The position numbers and the translations under genes were made by a program. This document shows positions 1 through 4,529 of a stretch of DNA of 7,612 nt, piece after piece (within the stretch, counting starts at the first letter, position 1; each line of letters opens with the position of its first letter). The notes beneath the pieces were generated by a model that saw nothing but the letters and a program-made list of their open reading frames with translations, searched no databases and was not told the DNA's origin. This DNA is from Acidobacterium sp. GTDB lineage: Bacteria > Acidobacteriota > Terriglobia > Terriglobales > Acidobacteriaceae. The stretch spans positions 26,693 through 34,304 of the forward strand of contig PMAM01000073.1 in the NCBI GenBank assembly GCA_003152595.1, read 5' to 3'.

Positions 1-131
1 GCGAGAACAAAAAGCCAGCCTCGCGAGCGAGCCTCCAGCCGCGACCTCGGCGCGAAATGCCCGACGGTGTCTTCGTTATTGGTTCGGACGTTGCCCGGAT
101 TCGTCGCCTGGCCGAATTCGATTTCCAGCAT
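1..131 (-). CDS. PP2C-family Ser/Thr protein phosphatase, N-terminal fragment (cut by window edge)
   Basis: The ATG at 131-129 opens a frame that stays open to the window edge, giving 43 complete codons. The translation begins MLEIEFGQATNPGNVRTNNE and ends in GWLFVL followed by a partial Ala codon. This is the N-terminal signature of PP2C (PPM) phosphatases: a short strand, then G-x-V-R-x-x-N-E-D (G13, V15, R16, N19, E20, D21), then a hydrophobic strand leading into the expected metal-binding A-D-G-x-G-G, which falls just outside the window. PP2C enzymes remove phosphate from Ser/Thr using two Mn/Mg ions and usually oppose Hanks-type kinases; one such kinase is coded about 2.2 kb upstream on the same strand. 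A GGTGA stretch lies just before the ATG as a modest ribosome binding site. The permease stop is 82 bp upstream, so co-transcription is possible. It could be a lone phosphatase or the front of a phosphatase-kinase fusion; the window cannot decide. Confidence 0.85.
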   Translation of the reverse strand, partial: MLEIEFGQATNPGNVRTNNEDTVGHFAPRSRLEARSRGWLFVL

Positions 132-147
132 GGTTCACCAGGAATCA

Positions 148-194
148 GAAGAACAAGGCAATGGACCGGGAGGAGCACTCTGTTCTTCCCGGCC
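148..194 (-). promoter_or_regulatory. two mutually exclusive stem-loops between permease and phosphatase genes
   Basis: In the 82 bp gap, minus-strand RNA can fold in two ways. A proximal hairpin pairs 187-194 with 164-171 (CCGGGA/TCCCGG core plus one G-U and one G-C pair, 15-base loop). A distal hairpin pairs 181-188 with 148-155 (GAAGAACA/TGTTCTTC, eight perfect pairs, 25-base loop). The two share bases 187-188, so only one can form fully. Neither is followed by a T-run, so this is not a simple intrinsic terminator. The distal arm ends about 10 bases before the GGTGA and ATG of the phosphatase gene, so the structure could affect its translation or mark an mRNA processing site. The pairing is seen directly; the function is inferred. 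Confidence 0.35.
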
Positions 195-213
195 GCATTG
201 AAGGGCTGTGAAG

Positions 214-1998
214 CTAGGCGATTTCGGTCCTCTTATCCAGCAGGACGGTTTTGCCCTTCGCCTTCGAAGAGCGCAGGAAGTACACCGCACCATAGAGGCC
301 CCAGACTCCTGCCACTCCAATTGCAATCAGGGGCTCCTTCACCGTCCCGTAACCCATAGTAGGACCGATGAGGTAGAAGGTCATGCAACCCAGATTTGCA
401 AGCAGCCCGAAGCCCGGAATGAGGACGTGCCGAAGCATGCTGAAGTCCTCACGCTTGTGAAATGCGACGATGCAGAGAAAGCAGGTCAGGGCGTACAGAA
501 TGAAGGTTCCAAAGTTCGAGGTCAGCGTGACCGCTAAAAGCGAATTCGGCAGTGCCGCCATTTTGTCATGGGAGAAATAGCCGAAGCTGGAAAAAATCCC
601 ATGGGGGAGGGCGGCGACGCTGGCATCGCTCAGTGCACCCGCGTCGCCGAAGGCCAGGCTGACCGCCACCACGCCGATAGCGGCCGATATGCCGGCCAGC
701 GTCCAGATGGCGCGATGCGGAGTCAGATTCTTCGAGTGCAGCATGCCGAAGTGTTCCGGCGCCTCATCGTCCATGCCCATCGCATAGGTCACGCGCGCCC
801 CGGTGTTCATGCAGGAGAGCGTTGTCCCGATCAGCGCGAGGAAGACCGTCACCGCTTCGGCCAGCATGAAGTACTTTCCATGACCCTGCCCCAGCAGCGC
901 ATCGCCCACGATGATCATCATGTCGCCGATCGGCGCCGCCGAGGTTGTAGCACTCTGCATACTGTACCCCGTACTGAGGAAGTAGTTGGCAGCGAAATAT
1001 TCAAACAAATAACAGATCAGTCCCTGAATGAGCAGCGATGCGATCACGGCTATCGGAATATCGCGTTTGGCGTTCTTCGCTTCCCCTCCCAGCGCTGTGA
1101 CAGATTCGAATCCCACCAGGATCAGGATGGCCACGGTTGCCTGAATCATCATCCAGTTGAAGTTGTGAACGGCGATCACGGACCTCGCCGTCGGGTGTGA
1201 GATAAACTTGCCGCTCGAGTCCAGAGCCGGATACTGCACGTGGAACGGCACGGGCTTGCCGTCTTTGCCCAGTTGGGGCTGCGGAATGCCGCTGGCGTCG
1301 CGGATGACCGTGCCGTCCGGCTTCGTCGCAAATTCATAGGTGTAAGTGGCCAGCGAGCTGGTGTCGTACTGGAAGGCCGGAGAACCGGCGGGGTGGTTCA
1401 TGCGATAACCGAGCGCCAGCACACTAAAGAGAACCAGTGCGGAGATTTGCACAATATTAATAGCCAGATTGACGGCAGTGGAGGCGTTGGCGCCTCTCTG
1501 CGCAATCCATGCGACTCCAAAAGAGAAGATGATTGCTACCAGGGCGGTGAACACCGGGCCAGGGTTCCCGCCGCTCATGAAGTTCGGGTAAAGGAAACCG
1601 ACGACATACCCGACAAAGATGCCGGTTACGCCGACCATGACGCCGGGGTAGACCCAGTAATAGAGATGCGAGCCCCAGCCAACGATAAATTTGAACACTC
1701 GGGCGTACTTAAACGCCTTCTCCCTGGAGAGCAGTGCCTGCTCGGCATAGTAATAGCTCGATCCGGTGCCGGGATACAGCTTGGAAATCTCAGCATAGGA
1801 AACTGCCGTTGCCAGGCAAAGGAGCAGGGCCGCGAAGATGCCCGCCCACATCGCCGGTCCGGTTGATCCGGTTCCCGCCTGGATGACAAACGTCAGCCAC
1901 AGGAAGGCTCCCGGAGCAATGAGAGCCATAGCATTGCTGGTCAGGCCGGTCAGTCCGAGCGTCGCCTGCATCTGTCCGGTTGATTTCTTGTCTGCCAT
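214..1998 (-). CDS. APC-superfamily amino-acid/polyamine-type permease
   Basis: 594-residue inner-membrane transporter, probably a proton-coupled amino-acid or related amine carrier; the substrate cannot be read from sequence. About 12 membrane helices are visible (near 22-40, 48-70, 105-135, 148-167, 177-197, 283-303, 313-335, 377-397, 431-450, 485-512, 524-545, 555-577). Family marks are the broken helix 1 (ALIAPGAF, 25-32), helix 6 VGFESVTALGGE (295-306) and the following KNAKRDIPIA loop (308-317). By the usual inside N-terminus, the long helix 5-6 segment (about 200-278) and the helix 7-8 and 9-10 loops face outward, which makes the protein longer than typical APC members of 450-500 residues. 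The start at 1998 is chosen because AGGAG lies six bases before its ATG; an upstream TTG at 2034 lacks a site. The kinase gene is upstream and the PP2C gene downstream, all on one strand. Confidence 0.9.
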   Translation of the reverse strand: MADKKSTGQMQATLGLTGLTSNAMALIAPGAFLWLTFVIQAGTGSTGPAMWAGIFAALLLCLATAVSYAEISKLYPGTGSSYYYAEQALLSREKAFKYARVFKFIVGWGSHLYYWVYPGVMVGVTGIFVGYVVGFLYPNFMSGGNPGPVFTALVAIIFSFGVAWIAQRGANASTAVNLAINIVQISALVLFSVLALGYRMNHPAGSPAFQYDTSSLATYTYEFATKPDGTVIRDASGIPQPQLGKDGKPVPFHVQYPALDSSGKFISHPTARSVIAVHNFNWMMIQATVAILILVGFESVTALGGEAKNAKRDIPIAVIASLLIQGLICYLFEYFAANYFLSTGYSMQSATTSAAPIGDMMIIVGDALLGQGHGKYFMLAEAVTVFLALIGTTLSCMNTGARVTYAMGMDDEAPEHFGMLHSKNLTPHRAIWTLAGISAAIGVVAVSLAFGDAGALSDASVAALPHGIFSSFGYFSHDKMAALPNSLLAVTLTSNFGTFILYALTCFLCIVAFHKREDFSMLRHVLIPGFGLLANLGCMTFYLIGPTMGYGTVKEPLIAIGVAGVWGLYGAVYFLRSSKAKGKTVLLDKRTEIA

Positions 1999-2371
1999 TT
2001 CAGTCTCCTGTTGTGGTGTGTAGGTTGTCGTCAAGGGGGCGCAATTTCAGCGCTTAGCGCGAGCACAAGAGTGAATCCGCCAGTGAGCGTCGACTGAGCA
2101 TCGGCCCTCGCCAGATACATGTACCCCCGCCGCTGTTGGGCGTGGGAGTCTCTTATCTGATCGAGGTGTCTCTATGAACGCAAAGAAGTCATAAGGAATT
2201 CATGAAGAAATCCTCAGGACGGGCCCGGAATCTGGTGGAGGGTGCGGGGCGCCGAGCCGGAGGGGGTTTCTCGGCTGGTCTCATGCAATTCCGATTCAGA
2301 ATGTGGTATAGGATCTGACCCGGTGGGAGCCCGGGATCCTCTTTGGGGTCGTACGCGTGAGGGATGCGTGG
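1999..2371. other. 373 bp intergenic region between kinase and permease genes
   Basis: No convincing gene is seen. It presumably carries the leader, and possibly the promoter, of the permease gene, but I find no good -35/-10 pair on the minus strand. Inverted repeats present are gccgag/ctcggc (2251-2256 with 2270-2275, 13-base loop), an interrupted ggatc-ccgg/ccgg-gatcc structure within about 2311-2339, and gcgc-tta-gcgc at 2050-2060. None has a T-run, so no intrinsic terminator follows the kinase gene on the minus strand and read-through into the permease is possible. Very short frames with plausible ribosome sites occur on the plus strand (2174-2194 and 2202-2318), and a 29-codon frame on the minus strand (2120-2031). 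I do not call any of them genes. Confidence 0.5.
2005..2009 (-). promoter_or_regulatory. ribosome binding site fixing the permease start
   Basis: Minus-strand AGGAG, separated by six bases (ACTGAA) from the ATG at 1998-1996. This is near-ideal Shine-Dalgarno spacing and is why the permease is taken to start here and not at the TTG twelve codons upstream. Confidence 0.75.
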
Positions 2372-3349
2372 CTAGCGATGCCGCGCCAACAGCACCATGA
2401 TGAGGAACAGGACAAATGGCATCAGGGCCAGAGCTGCATAATATACGAACTTCCGCGCCCTTCCGGAGCGGCGCTTCTTCCAGTCGGTCAACTCGATGCG
2501 ATCGGCCGCGCCCACCTCGTCGAGATAACGCAGATCGTGCGCGAACTCATGCGCATCGGGATAGCGATGGTGTGGATCGCGTTCGAGGGCGCGATAGATC
2601 ACTTCCTGCAACTGCGGACTGATCTCCGGATTCGCTTCGCGCGGGGGAAACGGGTGATTGATGAGCCGGTCATTCATAATGGCCAGCGGCGACGGACCTG
2701 AGAACGGCGTGCGACCCGTCAGCATCTCGTACAGCATCACGCCCATCGCATAAACGTCCGACCGCTGATCGCCGCGCTTGCCCTTGACCTGTTCCGGAGA
2801 AATGTAGTCCGGCGTACCCAGGGTCTGAGAAAAGCCGGCATAGGTGAGCCGTCGCGAGCCTTCCTTCGAAGCAATTCCGAAGTCGATCAGCTTCACGTTG
2901 TCGTGATCGTCCACCATGACGTTTTCCGGTTTCAGATCGCGGTGCACGACCCCGCGGCTGTGGATGTACTCGAGCGCGTCGAGAATCTGCAGCGTAATGC
3001 TGATGGCACGTTGCTGGGGTAACTTGCCCTCCTCGGCGAGAATTTTCCGCAGTAGCCGGCCCGGCACCCACTCCATCACCATGTACACGCGCGAACGCTG
3101 CTCGGCAGGCATCGTGCGCATCACGTTGGGGTGGTCCATGGTCACCCCGATCTCGTCCTCGCGTTTGAAGCGGTCGAAGAACATCGGGTCGGATTCCATG
3201 GCAGCGTAGGGAATTTTGAGCGCAACCGTGCGGCCGTCGCGCAGATCGGTCGCGCGGAAGATGGCCGCCATGCCGCTTTCGGCTACCGGAGCGTCCACAC
3301 GATAGTGATCGATCTGTTGGCCTGCTTCCAGCTCTGTAAATAGGGCCAT
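2372..3349 (-). CDS. tail-anchored Hanks-type Ser/Thr protein kinase
   Basis: 325-residue membrane-bound kinase that would transfer phosphate from ATP to Ser/Thr of cytoplasmic proteins. Seen: the ATP lysine in VALKI (K45), C-helix region RFKREDE (61-67), catalytic loop HRDLKPEN (136-143; D138, K140, N143), IDFG (155-158; metal-binding D156), GTPDYISPEQ (178-187, the APE-like motif), SDVYAMG (197-203) and a late Arg (R262). All catalytic residues are intact and it is an RD-type kinase. The glycine-rich loop is degenerate: A23-E-S-G-M-A28 stands where G-x-G-G-M-G is usual. After the kinase domain comes a basic patch (KKRRSGRARK, 291-300), one helix (about 302-321) and four residues outside, so there is no external sensor domain. 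ATG 3349 is chosen because the kinase fold begins at once; the open frame reaches 3541 but that extension looks non-coding. An AAGGAG lies 18 bases upstream, farther than normal. The permease and a PP2C phosphatase lie downstream. Confidence 0.9.
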   Translation of the reverse strand: MALFTELEAGQQIDHYRVDAPVAESGMAAIFRATDLRDGRTVALKIPYAAMESDPMFFDRFKREDEIGVTMDHPNVMRTMPAEQRSRVYMVMEWVPGRLLRKILAEEGKLPQQRAISITLQILDALEYIHSRGVVHRDLKPENVMVDDHDNVKLIDFGIASKEGSRRLTYAGFSQTLGTPDYISPEQVKGKRGDQRSDVYAMGVMLYEMLTGRTPFSGPSPLAIMNDRLINHPFPPREANPEISPQLQEVIYRALERDPHHRYPDAHEFAHDLRYLDEVGAADRIELTDWKKRRSGRARKFVYYAALALMPFVLFLIMVLLARHR

Positions 3350-3420
3350 AGCTCTGCTGGTGCTGTTCTCCTTCCTTGGCTCAGGCAAGCTGAGGCATTG
3401 CGCAGGAGTGAACCAGATGC

Positions 3421-3426
3421 AGTATA
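3421..3426 (-). promoter_or_regulatory. candidate -10 box for the kinase gene
   Basis: Minus-strand TATACT, one mismatch from TATAAT, lies 71 bases before the kinase ATG in the gap between the divergent kinase and small membrane-protein genes. The hexamer 17 bases upstream (GATCTC) is a poor -35 match. A short inverted repeat, ggag-caa-ctcc (3428-3438), sits just upstream of the -10, where an activator or repressor could bind. The box is seen; its use is inferred. Confidence 0.3.
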
Positions 3427-3586
3427 CGGAGCAACTCCATAAAGAGATCGTAAATTGGGCTGGTGTCCCAGTGTGAACCTGTACCCCCTGCGCGTGGCCA
3501 CGGAATGGCGGATCACATCGGCAGCCATGACGAGATTGCACAAAGCCTGGAATGAATGCTGTGTGGAGAGAGTTAGACTTAGGTCA

Positions 3587-3823
3587 ATGGATCGCCTTAC
3601 CGCCTTCGGTCTGTTCGCCGTCTCAGCCATGCTGATCTTTTATGCACTGGAATCGCGCAGCCGCTGGTTCATCCTGGCATTCGCGGGATCGTGCGTGCTT
3701 GCGTCTGCCTACGGATTTCTACAGGGCGCATGGCCCTTCGGAGTTGTGGAGGGGGTTTGGTCGCTGGTTGCTGTGCGCCGGTGGTGGACGACGACGCGAA
3801 CTCCAGACCGAGACATTACCTGA
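3587..3823 (+). CDS. small conserved-type membrane protein of unknown function
   Basis: 78 residues: a hydrophobic helix at about 4-21, a charged turn ESRSR (22-26), a second helix at about 27-45, then YGFLQGAWPFGVVEGVW (42-58), a partly hydrophobic third segment ending in RRWW (64-67), and a short polar tail. From memory, this pattern of two helices followed by a G-A-W-P-F-G-x-V-E motif recurs in small uncharacterised bacterial membrane proteins; I cannot name the family or a function. The frame is open from 3455, but the ATG at 3587 is preferred because the preceding residues (Cys-, Arg-rich) do not look like protein and the helix starts right after it. The ribosome site is weak (AGG three bases before ATG). 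It is divergent from the kinase and convergent with the tRNA unit; the terminator hairpin begins 47 bp past its stop. Confidence 0.65.
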   Translation: MDRLTAFGLFAVSAMLIFYALESRSRWFILAFAGSCVLASAYGFLQGAWPFGVVEGVWSLVAVRRWWTTTRTPDRDIT

Positions 3824-3860
3824 CGACAATCAGGGCCGTGCATCTCCGTGTCGTTCCAGA

Positions 3861-3900
3861 TAAAAAATCGCCCGTGGCCGGAGACGGGACCACGGGCTTT
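3861..3900 (-). terminator. intrinsic terminator, probably bidirectional
   Basis: A perfect 8-pair stem, gcccgtgg (3870-3877) with ccacgggc (3890-3897), and a 12-base loop. On the minus strand it is followed after G-A by six T (3867-3862), a standard intrinsic terminator for the tRNA Gly-Cys transcript. On the plus strand only three T (3898-3900) follow, enough for weak termination of the small membrane-protein gene. It lies between these convergent units. Confidence 0.8.
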
Positions 3901-4271
3901 CAGGAGGCTTGAACTCGATAATCGGCAGCGGCGCCTCGGGCTCATCTCGGTGCCAAATGCTGAGCACGCGCTCTCGACAAGGCGCGGAGATCGGTGCCCG
4001 CAGGAATCCTGATGGATGCTGGAGTCTTCGACAGGGAAGGGAACTACGAAACTTTTCGGTCCTTCAGGACGAGGGAAGGCCGCTCGGCGCGCCGCGCTCG
4101 GAGACTTCCGATGCTCGCGCAATACGCTATTGTTCGCGCGGCGGCGTAAAACGCGCAAGCCTTATCGAGAAAAACTCTTCGCCGGATAAACAGATCCGCA
4201 CTCCGGAGCACTCCTGCAAGGAAAGGAAGGCCACCACGCCAACACCGGTCGTCAACGACCAAAAACGGAAC
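3898..4271. other. 374 bp gap between terminator and tRNA-Cys, stem-loop-rich, no clear gene
   Basis: No convincing coding region. On the minus strand this would be the 3' trailer of the tRNA transcript. It holds several short stem-loops: ggtcg/cgacc around 4247-4260; a bulged stem 4116-4124 with 4128-4138 (CAATA/TATTG core extended by CGCG/CGCG); tcgga/tccga (4098-4102 with 4107-4111, 4-base loop); and gtcc/ggac with a TTCA loop (4059-4070). A 45-codon GTG frame on the minus strand (3967-3830) runs through the terminator. Either an unusually long trailer is discarded on tRNA maturation or a small RNA is encoded here; I cannot match it to tmRNA, RNase P RNA, 6S or SRP RNA. Confidence 0.5.
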
Positions 4272-4346
4272 TGGAGGCGCGGGTCGGAATCGAACCGACG
4301 CATAAAGGTTTTGCAGACCTCTCCCTTACCACTTGGGTACCGCGCC
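4272..4346 (-). tRNA. tRNA-Cys (anticodon GCA)
   Basis: 75 nt including encoded CCA. It folds as a full cloverleaf: acceptor GGCGCGG/CCGCGCC, 3-pair D stem CCC/GGG, anticodon stem GAGGT/ACCTT with loop CTGCAAA (anticodon GCA), 5-base variable region, T stem GTCGG/CCGAC with loop TTCGATT. The discriminator base is U, the identity element for cysteine. It lies 64 bp downstream of tRNA-Gly on the same strand and shares its transcript, since no convincing promoter is seen between them. A run of five T follows three prime, but with no hairpin before it other than the tRNA itself. Confidence 0.96.
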
Positions 4347-4385
4347 CTGAACAGGAAATCTTACGCCAGACTGGAACCGACGACC

Positions 4386-4400
4386 AGCGCGGAACGCGCT
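4386..4400 (-). other. hairpin in the tRNA-Gly to tRNA-Cys spacer
   Basis: A perfect 6-pair GC-rich stem, agcgcg (4386-4391) with cgcgct (4395-4400), and a 3-base loop, about 10 bases past the tRNA-Gly CCA. No T-run follows, so it is more likely a processing or stability element of the dicistronic tRNA precursor than a terminator. Confidence 0.4.
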
Positions 4401-4410
4401 CAGTGCAGGT

Positions 4411-4485
4411 TGGAGCGGGAGACGGGACTTGAACCCGCGACCCTCGCCTTGGCAAGGCGATGCTCTACCACTGAGCTACTCCCGC
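4411..4485 (-). tRNA. tRNA-Gly (anticodon GCC)
   Basis: 75 nt including encoded CCA. Acceptor GCGGGAG/CTCCCGC, D stem GCTC/GAGC with loop AGTGGTA, anticodon stem TCGCC/GGCGA with loop TTGCCAA (anticodon GCC), variable region GGGTC, T stem GCGGG/CCCGT (one G-U) with loop TTCAAGT, discriminator U. First gene of the Gly-Cys unit; its 5' end is about 8 bases from the predicted transcription start. Confidence 0.97.
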
Positions 4486-4499
4486 TTGGGTTCCTCCTG

Positions 4500-4529
4500 A
4501 GTATATCGGTCGCCTTCGCAAAGGGTCAA
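4500..4529 (-). promoter_or_regulatory. sigma70-type promoter of the tRNA Gly-Cys unit
   Basis: Minus-strand TTGACC (4529-4524) and TATACT (4505-4500), each one base from consensus, with an 18-base spacer. Transcription would start near 4493, leaving a leader of about 8 bases before tRNA-Gly, typical of strong stable-RNA promoters. The -35 box overlaps the stop codon (4528-4526) of the mannosidase gene. Confidence 0.7.

Noticed and set aside
568..1866. Two plus-strand frames of about 210 codons opposite the permease
   Set aside because: They are antisense shadows of a clearly coding transporter and show no protein family features.
1999..2034. Upstream TTG start for the permease at 2034
   Set aside because: No ribosome site, rare start codon, and a well-spaced AGGAG precedes the ATG at 1998.
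2031..2120. 29-codon minus-strand frame ahead of the permease as a leader peptide
   Set aside because: Weak ribosome site, no regulatory codon run and no hairpin-terminator pair after it.
3350..3541. Upstream start at 3541 adding 64 residues to the kinase
   Set aside because: The added sequence is Cys/Arg-rich, covers the likely promoter region and has no domain; the kinase fold starts right after the ATG at 3349.
3709..4158. 149-codon minus-strand open frame
   Set aside because: Arg/Ser-rich low-information translation, runs through the terminator and antisense to the small membrane-protein gene; no domain character.
4247..4265. Hairpin ggtcg/cgacc next to a five-base A/T run as a tRNA terminator
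   Set aside because: On the minus strand the T-run comes before the hairpin, the wrong order; on the plus strand it is followed by A, not T.
4347..4410. Separate promoter for tRNA-Cys (TAAGAT in the spacer)
   Set aside because: No acceptable -35 at the right distance; sharing the tRNA-Gly promoter is simpler.
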